A DNA stretch of 64,000 nt from Anatilimnocola floriformis (GCF_024256385.1 NZ_JAMLFW010000001.1:2356001-2420000), one strand, 5' to 3'; shown: positions 26,578 through 38,800, counted from the first letter of the stretch. Notes: generated from the letters alone by a model not told the origin. A program made the numbers and translations.

Positions 26578-27135
26578 ATGATTTTCCGCGCCGGTTCGAT
26601 TGCGTTACTGATCCTAACCATTGGCTCGCTTGCTTACGGGCAAGGTCGCACGAAGCCAGCGCCTCCGCCATCGCGCTACGGCTACACGCTGAAAATCGAC
26701 GCGAAGTCGCTTCCCAAGGGGGTGACGATTCGCGAAGTTCGCGACGAGAAAACAACGCGACTCTTCATCGCCAATTCGAGCGATGTGCCGCTCGTGATCC
26801 ACGAGCGCTATCAAGGCGACACGCTGGCCACAGGCACCAAGTTGGTTTCGGGACAGGTGTATCAGTACTTCCCCAGCGGCGTGCCGATGGAAGGGAAGAC
26901 GCACTTGAAGGGCTGGCAAGCGCCCTTCGGCGAGATCAAAGAAACACTGCTTTACTTGGACAAGGAGCCGGCGAAGATCTACGAAGGACGCGAGCCCGGG
27001 CACTCGAAGGAATTGCCGGCGCCGGAGAAAGTGGCAATTCCTGCCAAGCTGGATGACAATTCGTACGAAATCAAAGGCGTCGTCGAGTATCACTTGAACG
27101 ACGAGTACGACGCCTTTCACCAGCCGAAGAAGTAA
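26578..27135 (+). CDS. Small secreted protein of unknown function
   Basis: A 185-residue protein with a clear signal peptide (MIFRAGSIALLILTIGSLAYG, cleavage near residue 21). The mature part begins with a Pro-rich linker (KPAPPPSRYG) and continues as a β-rich domain with no Cys. The sequence TTRLFIANSSDVPLVIHERY looks like a β-sandwich strand pair. A GGAG site lies about ten bases before the ATG. The stop is six bases from the end of the converging sulfatase gene. I do not recognise a named family. It may be a planctomycete-restricted exported protein, possibly co-expressed with the β-helix gene upstream. Confidence 0.7.
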   Translation: MIFRAGSIALLILTIGSLAYGQGRTKPAPPPSRYGYTLKIDAKSLPKGVTIREVRDEKTTRLFIANSSDVPLVIHERYQGDTLATGTKLVSGQVYQYFPSGVPMEGKTHLKGWQAPFGEIKETLLYLDKEPAKIYEGREPGHSKELPAPEKVAIPAKLDDNSYEIKGVVEYHLNDEYDAFHQPKK

Positions 27136-27141
27136 CCGAGG

Positions 27142-28587
27142 CTATTTTGGTGGAGGGCCGGTTAGGCCTTTGTCGCCCATCTGAAGCATCCAGGACTTCA
27201 CTTCCTCACGCATCTTTGTCACGCGGGCGCTGTGCTCCGGCAAGGTTGCCAGGTTGTGCTCTTCGTACGGGTCAGCCGCCAGATCGTAGAGTTCTTCGGC
27301 GGGCCGCGTGTGATATCGCTTCACCAACTCCGCAGCAGTTGCATCTGATTTGGCCTTCTCGACCCAAGTGGCGAAGTAGTCGTTCTTGCCCGGCTGCTTG
27401 TCGATGTGCGTCGTGTGCTTAAAATCAGGCCGCAGGTTTTGAATGTACTTCCACTTCTCGTCTCGCACGCTGCGAATGGGATAGACGTTCATTTGCTGAT
27501 CGCGGTTGTGCGCTGCGAAAACCTGCTCGCGATGCTTCTCCTGCTTGCCGTTGAGTATTGGCAAGAAGGATTGGCCGTCAATTTGATCCGCGGCAAGACC
27601 ACTCACCGGCGGTGTTCCGCCTGCAGCGTCGGTCATGGTCGGCAGCAGATCGAGCCAACTCACGATGGCCTTCGTCTGCGAATCTGGTTTGATCACGCCG
27701 GACCATTTGGCGATCAGCGGAACGCGCAGTCCGGCGTCGTAGCAGTTCCATTTGCCGAACGGGAATTGGGCTCCATGGTCGCTCGTGAAGACGAAGAGGG
27801 TATTGGTCCCCAGATGCTTTTCCGCCGCATCGTAGATGACACCGAGATCGGCATCGGCCTTGGTCACGGCGGTCAAGTAGCGAGCAAATGCGTCACGGGT
27901 GGCCGGCGTTTCGACCATCGTCGGCGGCAGACGCAACTTCGCGGGATCATAGCCGTTGATCTCATCGGGCCAGGGGACGTGAGGCCAATTGGTTCCAACG
28001 AGCAGACAGAGCGGTTTGGCTTGGGCAGGATTGCGTTTCTCCAGAAACTCAACGGCTGCGCCAATGCCGCGATGATCGTGGAAGGTATCAAATGCAAATT
28101 CATCGAAGCCGTAATCGACGGTGTGCTTGTAGTGCGAGACCTTACCGAAGGCCGCCAATTCGTAGCCAAGCTCTTGGAAATAGGCGGGCCATTTTTTGAT
28201 GGCAGGCCGCGGCTTGTCGTGATTATTGACAGCGCCGTGGCGAGCGATGTTCAATCCTGTCAGCAAAGACGCGCGGTTCGGCGCGCAACTCGCCGAGGGA
28301 ACGAAGGCCTGCGAAAACGTCATCCCTGCTTTGGCCAATCGCTGCATGTTGGGCGTGGTCGCAGGCGTCGGGCCATCCTTCGGCGCGTACGGCGAGCATT
28401 CGATCTGTCCTAGATCATCGGCAAGTATTAGCACTAAATTAGGTACATGGCCATTCGGTGCATTTTCTTGCGAATATGCCGCCTGAAATGGCGGGAGGAG
28501 AAACGGGGCGGCCAAGATTAGTGTAGCTAATGAGTGTAGTAATCGGCGATAATATCCGTGCTGAGTTCCAGGCGTATTGGATGACAT
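27142..28587 (-). CDS. Secreted type I sulfatase
   Basis: A 481-residue arylsulfatase-like enzyme with a signal peptide (hydrophobic residues about 18-38). The formylglycine motif is Cys101-Ala-Pro-Asn-Arg105 (CxPxR) followed by ASLLTG, so a formylglycine-generating enzyme must activate it. Metal ligands are visible in ILADDLG (Asp57, Asp58) and in TSDHG further on; GKWNCYDAGLRVPLI carries the usual Lys and Arg. The C-terminus has the ELYDLAADPYEEHNLA signature of the family. It should remove sulfate from polysaccharides or other organic sulfates outside the cytoplasm. Planctomycetes carry many such genes. The exact substrate is unknown. A decayed integrase begins 98 bases upstream on the other strand. 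Confidence 0.93.
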   Translation of the reverse strand: MSSNTPGTQHGYYRRLLHSLATLILAAPFLLPPFQAAYSQENAPNGHVPNLVLILADDLGQIECSPYAPKDGPTPATTPNMQRLAKAGMTFSQAFVPSASCAPNRASLLTGLNIARHGAVNNHDKPRPAIKKWPAYFQELGYELAAFGKVSHYKHTVDYGFDEFAFDTFHDHRGIGAAVEFLEKRNPAQAKPLCLLVGTNWPHVPWPDEINGYDPAKLRLPPTMVETPATRDAFARYLTAVTKADADLGVIYDAAEKHLGTNTLFVFTSDHGAQFPFGKWNCYDAGLRVPLIAKWSGVIKPDSQTKAIVSWLDLLPTMTDAAGGTPPVSGLAADQIDGQSFLPILNGKQEKHREQVFAAHNRDQQMNVYPIRSVRDEKWKYIQNLRPDFKHTTHIDKQPGKNDYFATWVEKAKSDATAAELVKRYHTRPAEELYDLAADPYEEHNLATLPEHSARVTKMREEVKSWMLQMGDKGLTGPPPK

Positions 28588-28684
28588 TTGACACCTAGAC
28601 CATTGAATTTGGGTGACGTGGCGGCGGGCTCAGTATTGATCCGTTGCGAGGCCAGGTCAACAAGTTGAAAACAAAGGAGTAAGC

Positions 28685-29267
28685 ACGGGCAGAAAGCGAA
28701 TCGTCCGTAGGCAGCAGCATGGCTCGGCGTGGCACTGGAAACAGACGGACGCCTGGTACTACACGCTGCCCGGAACCAAGAAGCGAATGCCGCTGTTTGA
28801 TGAGAATGGCGAGCGAATTCGCGGACGACAAAACCAATCAGCCGCTCTCCAGGCTATAGCTAAGGTCAAAGTCATATTGGCTGACGATGGGCCCTCGGGA
28901 TTTCTCTCAGGCGAATGGATCGTGGCACGAGTCTGCTCTGATTATCTCCAGTACTGCGAGCAAGGGCACAATTTCCGCGACACATTGGAAGGCTGCTCAT
29001 ACATGGCTCAACGACCTCTGTGCTTTTTGCGGTGCGTTGCCAGTTGCGCAGCTCAAAAAGGGCCACGTGACGACCTGGATCGAGAAGCACTCGACGTGGA
29101 AGAGCACCGAAACGCATCGAGGCGTGATCAGCGTCGTACTCGCGGCTTTCAATCGGGCGGAAGAGATGTTCGGCGTGATGAGCCCACTGAAGGGTCTGAA
29201 GAAGCCTGCGCCGAAACCGAAAGGCGGCCGCGATCGCCGAGGAATCTACAGGAAGTCGGCCTGCTGA
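28685..29267 (+). pseudogene. Decayed tyrosine-type site-specific integrase, N-terminal half
   Basis: A perfect AAAGGAG ribosome-binding site (28673-28679) is followed five bases later by ACG, where ATG would be expected. From there the frame reads GRKRIVRR, AWHWKQTDAWYYTLPG and a β-strand/linker region, ending in DYLQYCEQG. Near 28,980 the coding sense moves to the +1 frame, continuing as HWKAAHTWLNDLCAFCGALPV, then HVTTWIEKHSTWKSTETHRG and LKGLKKPAPKPKGGR, and stops at 29265-29267. This is the DNA-mimic N-terminal strand region plus the SAM-like core-binding domain of a tyrosine recombinase, in a form I associate with planctomycetes. The catalytic domain with R-HxxR-Y is absent. At least three lesions (start, frameshift, truncation) make it a pseudogene. 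Confidence 0.7.
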
Positions 29268-29856
29268 CTCGCAAGATGCTGCATAGCGACAACTCAGCCC
29301 AAAAGAATGATCTATTCTGGGAGTCGCCGAAAGGCGGCTCCCAGATGCCGCTTCGTTTCAGCTATTGGGTTCCGTCAGCGACTATTTCAGCCTTTGCCTT
29401 CGAATATGAGATTTCGGCGCATTCGCGTAAACTACGCGATGCTAAAGGGATACGAAACCATAACCCTTTTCGCATAGTGTCAGGTACATGGTCATAACTC
29501 CGCAGAGAAACGCAATTGTTTTGCCAACCCGTTGTCACGTTCAAGGTTAACCTGATCGCCCCCCGGCGCACCAATTACCTCGAAATTTTTCTTACACGGT
29601 CCTGATCCCGCATTTCATCCGTGCCAAGGCGGCGGCGTTGTTCATTGGCAATCACCCAGGTCTGGGGAAGTCGATGCTGTGTCTGCGCACTACTGAAACG
29701 CACTTGCTCGGTGAAACGAAATTGGAAACTGGCGGTGATTGCAAGGAGGCCAGCCGATCCATCGAACTAGCACTGGTCCCGTCGATTCGCCGTGAGTCTC
29801 GCGCACTTCAAAACGGTCTTTTTGGTGAAAAAGTTCCCACCCAACTGCCCTGAACG
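29268..29856. other. Remnant region between the integrase relic and the giant gene
   Basis: These 589 bases hold no intact gene. The plus-strand frame at about 29,590-29,853 reads AAALFIGNHPGLGKSMLCL, which fits a Walker A P-loop (GxxxxGKS) as in AAA ATPases often carried next to integrases. The surrounding frame lacks a start, Walker B or any further family features, so it is at best a fragment. A short A/T-rich inverted repeat CTTTTT/AAAAAG (29818-29833) lies just past the giant gene stop. The region looks like debris of an integrated element. Confidence 0.35.
29317..29344. repeat. Strong hairpin with GAAA loop
   Basis: CTGGGAGTCGCC (29317-29328) pairs with GGCGGCTCCCAG (29333-29344) around a GAAA loop. 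Twelve pairs form with a single T/G wobble. There is no T run after it on either strand, so it does not look like a standard terminator. It lies 50 bases past the integrase relic, and may be a repeat unit or recombination-associated structure. Confidence 0.6.
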
Positions 29857-32800
29857 CTACAGCGTCGTCTTCACCTCACTAGTCTCCTGATCCCGCAACG
29901 TATCGCCCGCGGACTGAAAGAACCAATCGAGTCCTTCGCGGCCGAAGATTTGATCCACGGCCGAGGCGTCGTTGGTCACGGTCGTCGAGTTCAGCGCTGT
30001 CGTACCGTTCAGTCCGCCGGGGTTGGCGGCGGGATTCGAAAGGCGAGCGACACGCAACTGGTACTGCTGCAGCGGCGTGCCGGGCAGATCGGTCCGGCTC
30101 CACTCGGCGATGATCGCACGCAGCACGGTTAGGTCAACCGCGCGAGTGCTCTCGTTGTAGTAGCTAAGCTGGCCACCAATGAGGATGTCATCGCCGCTGC
30201 CATCGGTCCCCGTGGGCGCGGTCGCTTCCAGGTTGTCAGTCCCGGTGCCACCCACCAAGAGATCGCGACCACCTCCACCGAGCAGCGTGTCGACACCGGC
30301 GCCGCCCAGCAATACATCGTTCCCCAGTCCACCAAAGATGTTATCGTTGCCAGCATTGCCGACAAGGATGTTGTCATTTGCATCTCCGGTCAACACGTCG
30401 TTAGCGCTGCTCCCATACACAACCTGAATGTTCTTCACGCCACCCGTCGTCGCCGTTACAGTGCCTGCTCGAGTGGCAGCGCCGGTTTCCAGATTCACCG
30501 TTACAGCAGCAGTCAGATTGCCATAATTGAGAATATTCTGGCCACCACCTCCATCGATTCGGCCAGTCACACTGCCAGCGGTGCTGCCGAAAACGAATTC
30601 GTCGGTGACAGCTCCACCGGTCAGATTTTCGATTGCAGCAAAGGCGAGATTATTCAGCTTGCCAGTATCAGCGCCACTGAGCGTCCACACGTTGCTAACG
30701 TCGCCGCCGACGAGTTGATCGGCGCCCGTTCCGCCGTTGACCGTTCCGGTCCAGGTTGTCACTGCAGCGCCAACGCGGAAATTGTCAGCCAGCGCGCCGC
30801 CGGTCAGGTTTTCGAATTGCGAGAAAGCGATGCCGTTTACGGTGCCGGCCTGGTTTGCCGTCAGTTCCCACGCGTTGGTGACGTCCCCGCCGACCAGCGA
30901 ATCACTCGTTGCCTTAGACCCAACATAGTTCTGGATATTGGCAATGCCGCCCGTCAGTGACGCCGTGGCAGTCTTCAAGTTAACTGTCACCGCCGCCGTG
31001 AGCGCGTTGTAGTTGACCGTGTTCGCACCGCCGCCGCCGTCTACTCTGCCGCTCAGCGCACCGGAGCCGCTGAAGACGAACGTGTCGTTGCCCGCGTTAC
31101 CCGTCAACGATTCGAAGGCTGCAAAGTTAAGAACGCCATTCCAGTTGCCACCACCGGAAGTAGTGAGGTTCCAACTTGAGTCGGCTGCGGGACCAACCAG
31201 CACGTCGGTCCCCGAATTTCCGTTGATCGTTCCAGTCCACGAGGTCAAACCGTTGCTGATATTGAACGTATCGTTGCCGGTGCCGCCCGTTAAATTCTCG
31301 AAGCCGGTGAAGCTCGACGTTCCCACGCTACCCGCCTGGCCCGAGGACAAGTTCCAAGTGTTGACCGCGTTCAAGCCTGTGAATGTGTCGGCGGCCGCTG
31401 CGCCCCCAGTGAACGACTCCAGGTTAGCAATTCCGGCAGTTCCAGTAGCAGTCGCTCCACCCAAGTTCACCGCGACCGCCGTCGTGTAGGCCGAGTAATT
31501 GAGCTGGTCGATCCCGCCACCGCCATCGATCTTGCCACTCACCGACTTGGCAGCAGCAAAAGCAAACGTGTCGCTGTCCGTTCCGCCCGTCAGATTCTCC
31601 ATCGACTCGAAGCTAAACGCGCCGTTGACTGTCCCCTTGTTCGCGTCGGTGATCTGCCAGTTGTTCGCGCTGTTGGTCCCCGTCAGGAAGTCGGCGCTGC
31701 CTGTGCCGATCACCTTATTGATATTTGCAATCCCGCCACTGGTCGGCGTTGCCGCGCCCGTGCCGGTTGCATTGCCAGTGGCTAGGTTGACGGTTATTGC
31801 CGAGAATCGCCCCGCATAATTGAGAGTATTCACGCCACCGCTGCCGCCATCGAGCCGCCCCGTCGATGCGCCGCTCGAACCCAGCACAAAGCTGTCGGCT
31901 CCCGCGCCACCGGTGAGATTCTCGATTGCAGTAAACGTCAGCGTGTTGAGCTTCCCGGCGTCGGTTCCGCTGTATGTCCAGGTATTCGCACCATCATTGC
32001 CGATGAGTTGATCTACTCCCGCTCCGCCCGTGATCGAACCGGTCCAGGTTGTGACAGCTGGCCCGACACGGAAGCTATCGACCGCAGCGCCGCCTGTCAG
32101 ATTCTCGAACTGCGAGAAGGTGGTGCTGCCATTCACTGTGCCGGCCTGATTCCCAGTCAATTCCCAGTTATTGCCAATGTCATTGCCAATCAGCGTATCG
32201 CTGGTTGCCTTCGAGCCGACGATGTTCTGAATGTTTGCAACGCCACCCGTCAGCGAAGCCGTAGCAGCCTTCAGATTGATCGTTACAGCCGACGTGAGCG
32301 CAGCGTAATCGAGCGAGTTCGTACCGCCGCCACCGTCGAGTTTCCCGCTGAAGCTACCCGAGCCGCTGAACACGAATGTATCGGCTGCTAAATTTCCTGT
32401 GAGAGATTCGAACGCGGTAAAGGTCATCGCGTTGTTCCAATTACCGCCACCGGCTGCATTGATGTTCCAGGTTGAGTTGCTCGCCGGACCGTTCAAGGCA
32501 TCAGTGCCTGAGTTGCCGGTGATCGCTCCGACCCAAGCCGTCACCGCGCTGCCGATGTTGAACGTATCGTTAGCGGTGCCGCCCGACAGATTTTCAAAGC
32601 CGCTGAAGCTGGCCGTTCCCACATTGCCAGCCTGATTCGCCGAGAGATTCCAGGTATTGGCCAGATTCAAGCCTGTGAAGCTATCGGCCACCGTACTGCC
32701 GGTGAACGACTCCAAGTTGGCGATGCCGCCCGTTCCGGTCGCCGTAGCGGCGCCCAGATTCACGGCAACGACAGTGGCGTAGGCCGCGTAGCTCAGTTCA

Positions 32801-35800
32801 TCGGCGCCGCCTCCGCCATCGATCTTACCGGTCACTCCCTTGCCAGCCGACAATCGGAAAGTGTCGTCGAGCGAACCCCCGGTTAGAGCTTCTATTGTCT
32901 CGAAGCGATAGATCGAATTCAAAACGCCCTTGTTTGCGTCAGTGATCTCCCACACGTTCGATGTGTTGCTGCCGATTAGCACATCATTTCCGGCTCCACC
33001 AGCGAGCGTGGTTTGTTCAACGGCCGTCGGAAGAACGCTTACGGTGTTCCAGGCAAACGAGTTGCTGCCGATCGTGAAGGTATCGACTGCTGTTGTACCA
33101 TTCGCCACGATCGAGTCGGAGCCCGAGCCACCATCAATGCGGATATTTTTCGTTGCGCCATTCAGCGTGATCGTATCGTTACCCGCCAGACCAGCCACGC
33201 GAATTTCATTTACCGAGGTTAGCGCGGTGGTGCTGGTCAGCACTACACCATTGCGTGTCACTTTCAGCGACGTCGTCATCGGCTCGATGATAAAGGTGTC
33301 GTTATTGGCCGTGCCGCCGATCCAGGCTATGGTTGAGCTAGTTTCGGCAGACGTAATCCTCATCGTGGCCGGTGCACTATTGACTCCATTTGCATCCCGA
33401 ACTCGGAACGTGAACGACTCGTTCACATTGCCCACTGCGAACGGCAGGTCATACACCAGGTTGGTTGGAATGCCAGAGAATGTTCCCCCTGCGGTAACGG
33501 CCACGCCATTATTCAGCAGCGTGCCGCGAGCCGGAAGTGAGTCAATGATGTAGGTCAGGTTTTGGGTGGCAGTTTCTGGATCGCTGCCGGAAAGCTGCAG
33601 CCGCGAATCATCTTGGAAAAGCGTCGCAGTGCTGCCAATGGCGGTAGGCGCATCGTTGATGCCTGTCACATTGATCATGACGCGTCCCACATTTCCAACC
33701 GCACCCTTCGAGTCAGTCGGTTGATAGGTCAATACGACCGTTGCCGAATTGCCTGCATTCAAATAGTCGAAGGCTGGACTGGGGACGAAGGTGAAGTTGC
33801 CGGGTGAAGTCTGCGTGAGGGTGCCTCCCGCGGGAACCGAGAGGATCGCGAAGGTCATCGCGTCGCCATCTGGATCGACGGTGGTAACGCTGAACGACAG
33901 CGGCGTGTCTTCGTTGGTGGTAACCGTTTGATTGCTTGCCACCGGCGCGCTGTTGACCGAGATGACCGTAATTGAAACGGTCGCTAGTGCGCTGTCGGCC
34001 AAGCCATCGTTGGCTTTAAAAATGAAGCTATCCGGGCCGGAATAACTGCCAACCGGCGTATACGTCAGATTGGGCGCAGTGCCCGTCAACGTACCGTGGG
34101 AGGGCGGCGTCACGATGACATAGGTCGGTGGGCCGCCGTCGACGTCGCTGCTGCTGAGCGTGACACCGAGCGACGTCCCTTGGTTCAAGCTGACCGACTG
34201 GCCGCTGGCGACCGGCGCGTCGTTCACCGCGGTTACGGTGAGCGAAACAACGGCTGTCGCGCTGTCGAGCGAGCCATCGTTTACTTTGAATGAGAAGCTG
34301 TCCGGACCAAAATAGTTGGACGCTGGCGTGTACGTCAGATTTGGCGCCGTGCCGCTCAGCGTGCCATGCTGCGGTTGCGTCAGCAACACATAGGTCAGCG
34401 GACTCGCTTCGACATCGCTGCCGGTGAGCGCGATCGCCGTGGCCTGATCCTCATTGGTGGTCTTGCTCTGGGCGTTCGCGACCGGAGCATCGTTGACTGC
34501 GTTCACTTGGAACGTCACCGTGGCCGGCGCGCTATCGGCAGTGCCATCGTTGGCCTTGAAAGTGAAGCTGTCCGGCCCAAAGTAGTTGGCGTGCGGCGTG
34601 TACGTCAGATTCGGCGCCGTGCCACTTAGCGTACCGTGAGCCGGCGGCGTGACGATGGTATAGGTCGGCGAGCCACCGTCTACGTCGTTGCTGCTGAGAG
34701 TGACCGTTCGCTCCTGATCTTCATTGGTCGCGAGAGATTGGCCGTTCGCGATCGGCGCATCGTTCACGGCAGCGACCGCGATCGACACCGTGCCGACCGC
34801 GCTGCTGAGCGAGCCGTCGTTTACTTGGTAGGTAAAGCTGTCCGGGCCGAAGTAATCGGCGGCCGGCGTGTAGATCAGGTTCGGCGCGGTTCCCGTCAGC
34901 GTTCCATGCTGTGGCAGCGTCAGCAGGTTGTACGTCAGGGCACTTCCTTCGATGTCGCTCGCATTTAAGGTGAATGACTTCGCGGTGTCTTCGATCGCGC
35001 TCACGTTCTGATTCGGCGCCAGCGGCGCGTCGTTCACCGCGGTGACGGTGATTGCAACGGTGGCCGGCGCGCTGTCGGCTTGGCCGTCGTTGGCCTTGAA
35101 GGTGAAGCTATCCGGCCCGAAGTAATTCGCATCCGGCACGTACGTCAAATTCGGCGCCGTGCCAATCAGCGTGCCGTGAGCCGGCGGCGTAAAGATCGTG
35201 TACGTCGGCGCGGCTCCGTCGACATCGTTGCTGGTGAGCGTGATCGACTTGTTCTGATCTTCGGCAGTGCTGACCGACTGGCCATTGGCCGTCGGAGCAT
35301 CGTTGATCGCGGCGATGGTGAGCGACACCACGGCTGTGTTGCTATTGTAACTACCATCGTTGACGCGATACGAGAAGCTGTCCGTACCGAAGTAGTTCGC
35401 CGCGGGCGTGTACGTCAGATTCGGCGCAGTGCCGCTCAGCGTTCCATGCGCCGGCGACGATATGATCGTGTACGTCAGCGAACTCCCTTCCGGATCGCTG
35501 GCCGAGAGCATGAAGGCCTGGTCGATGTCCTCGGTAACGCTGACCGACTGCGCATCCGCGTTCGGCGCGTCATTGATCGGATTGACCGTGACGTCGAACG
35601 TATCGCGCGACACAGCGCCATCTTCATCCTGAACGAGGATCGTGATCGTGGCGCTGCCCGACTGATTGGCGGCTGGCGTAATCACTAGCGTGCGGCTGGC
35701 GCCGGTTCCGCTGAAGACGATGTTGCCGCTGGAAATCAGCGCCGGATTGCTGCTCGTCGCCGAGACAGTCAGCTGCGCGACTAGCGATTCCGGATCGCCG

Positions 35801-38800
35801 ATGGTGAAGGGGATGGCGGGCGTCGACGTGTCTTCGTCCAGCGTCACATCGCCGATATCGCTGATCGTCGGCGGCAGATTGGCGGACTGAATGACGATGT
35901 TAAACGTAGCCGAGGTGGACGTATCCACGCCGCCATTGGCAGTCTCGCCGTCGTCTTTCAGCACGGCATGCAATGTCACCGTTCCCGCGGCCAGCGGGTT
36001 CGGTTCGTACGATAGATTGCCCGTTCGCGGATCAAGGATCGGTTGGCCCAGGAAGAAGTCGCGGCCGTTCGCATCCTTGCCGTTGTTGTCGACCGTGATC
36101 AGGAAGTTCAGCGCCTGACCTGCTTCATCGCGAGGCCCAGCAGAAATGTTCGTCACAAACCCGGTGCGAACACGCGGCCCAGCATTCGCGATCACCGAGA
36201 AGGTGTTCGATGGCAAACTGAACGACGGCGCGTCATTTACCGCGGTGGTGACGTTCACCGTCGCGAGGATCACCTCGCCACCGAGACCAGCCGCGGAACT
36301 GCTGCGCGAAGCCTGCACATTGAAATGCCCGGCGTCTAGCGAGTTGCTGGTCGGACTAAATCGCAGTCCCGCCGTCCCTTCCGCGAGCGTGATGAACTGG
36401 CCGTTCGTGATCGGATGGCCGTTCTGGTTAAAGAGCAGACCACCGGTGATATTCGTCACCTGGTAATGCGTCGCCGAATCGTTCGCGGCGGGCGTGATCA
36501 CCAGACCGCTGCTGCTCTGCGTGTCTTCAATCGTTTGGGCCGACGTCACGCTCGGCGTATCCGCCGTCGACGTGACGTTGAGCGAGAAGGGCAGAGTGGC
36601 GGCTGCACCATTCTCGTTATCAAAAACCTGGATCAAGCCGCTGACGCTGCCGCCAGCCGGTTCATTTTGGTAGACGTGTTCGAAGGCAAAGTTCAAGCGG
36701 TGATTGACGGTGTCCTTGGTAATTACGAGCGGTACCACGGTGCCATCGCCCAGGTCCACCGTGCCTCGCCACGTATCGCTGAAGCCTGGATCGACGAATG
36801 AACCGGCAAACGTCGCCAGGTCGACGTCCTCGCGCACGGTCGTGGGTTTCTGCGTCAACTGCAAGCTATAGGGCGAAACGTTATTCACCACCACGGTGTT
36901 ACTGGTCGTACCCGTCGATCCGTCCTGATCGGTTGCGGCGACAGTAACCACATAAGTGCCGTTGTCATCCGGCGTGAACGTGAAATTCTCCGTTGTATTG
37001 TTGCTCACGGTATAAGGGCTGCCATTTTTCGTGACCGACCACAAATAAGTGAACGAAGTGTCGCCCGGATCCACCGGCGGATCGAAGAACTGAATCGGAC
37101 TCCCTTCGACAAAGTTCGATCCTATCACGGTGATCGATGGCACCGGCGTCTTGTTCGAAACCGTCAACGTCGTGATAACGATGCTCGCCACACTGCCGGC
37201 ATCGTTATCCACAACGCGCAGGCGAAGCGGGTAAGATGTCGCCGTCGGATTGTTGTTGCTCAATCCCAGGAACGCCCAACTCAACGTGGCTGAAGCCGTG
37301 GAGGCAATGTTCGTTTCACTCGGTTCGAACGTGCCATTGCCGTTGCGATCGAGATCCCAAGCGTACGTGAAGAGATCGGTCGAACCTACGACCGCCGTGG
37401 CCAGGCCATTGATCGTCAGGCTGTCTCCCTCGTAGATCGCATAGGGTCCGCCGGCCGATACCATCGCCGGACCAGCATTGGTCACGTTCACGGCTTGCAC
37501 CACCGCGGGCGAAGTCACATCGTCGTCGCGCACCGTAACCGTGACGTTGAACACGCCATCGTCTGGATACAGATGCGTGAAGGTGAACGTCGTCTCCGAC
37601 GTCACCAGCGTCTCCGCCGGCAGCGGACCGCTGCCGTCGAAATCGACACTGACGGTCCACGGCCGCGAGAGTTCCGTCGGGTCATTGATCGTGCCTGTCA
37701 AGCGCACGCTGCTCCCTTCGACGATGGCCGTCGTATCGAGCGAGAAGCTAACCGTTGGCGCGACGTTCGCGACGGCTACTTCCATGACGCGCAGCGTGGG
37801 TGTCAGGTTCAGCAGGTCATCGTCATTGATGAACACTCGGACCTGGTAACGGAATTGCGGCGCGATAACGCTGTCGGCTGGATAGTTGTGTGAGAGCGTA
37901 AACGTCTTATCAACTCCGAGCAGGAGTGGTTGCACGGGTGAACCATCGCCGTAGTCAACGCTTGCGGTCCAGAGATCGTCGCCGTCATCCACAAAGCTGC
38001 CAGCAGCCGTAAAGGTCTGTCCTTCGAGAATGCTAACAAGTCCCGGCATGATGATCGTCGGCTTGCCATTGTTCACGGTCAGCGTAATCGGCGCCGAATC
38101 GGTCGAGCCTCCTTCAGCGACGAAGGTGTCATTCACCACCTTGCCATCAATCACCCGCACCCGCACGTTGTGACTCGAGAGGCCATCATTAATCCCCAGG
38201 GCCTTCAACTCTTCCCAACTGAACGTGACGCTGGCCGATGGCGAGATTTTATCCTCGAAGTTCCCATCGCCGTTGATGTCCCACCAGTATTGGAGCGAAT
38301 CGGCAGCTACATCGCTGGCCGTCGCTGTGAACGTGACGCTCTGCCCTTCGCTGATTGTTTTATTTGTTCCCGCGGTGACATTGATTGGCGCGCGATTCCC
38401 CACGATCACCGTCACGCGGTCGGTGTAGTGGGTGCCGCCATACAGGGCGCTCACAACGGCTTGGTAGATGCCGTCGTCGGGATAAGTAAAGGTGGCAGGC
38501 CAGCTGTCGGTGGAATAATGATCCGTATACCCATCACCATCGAAGTCCCACTGATAGTAGGAAAACGGCACCAGATCGCTCGGTATCGGGTCGCTAACGG
38601 CTGCCTCAAATGACGTTGACTCCCCTTCCGTCGCGTAGATCAAGTTCGCAGCGTTGTTGACTGCGGCATCCGCAATGCGCACGTTGCCAATATCGAATGA
38701 GGTGGCCCGTGGACCCGCCAGGAAGACATTCCAGCTGATGCCAGCGTCATTCGGCGTTAGATTTCTCGCGTTGCTTTCAAACGCAATGACGCTGCCATCC

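Noticed and set aside
28441-29495. Near-identical 14-base words (AGGTACATGGCCAT / AGGTACATGGTCAT) at 28441 and 29482 as possible attachment sites
   Set aside because: One copy lies within the conserved coding region of the sulfatase and the match is short with one mismatch, so chance is more likely than an att pair.
33955-35574. Regular 270-bp repeats considered as a CRISPR-like or satellite array
   Set aside because: The repeats are coding, in frame and encode cadherin-like domains, with unit length far above CRISPR repeats and no spacers or cas genes.
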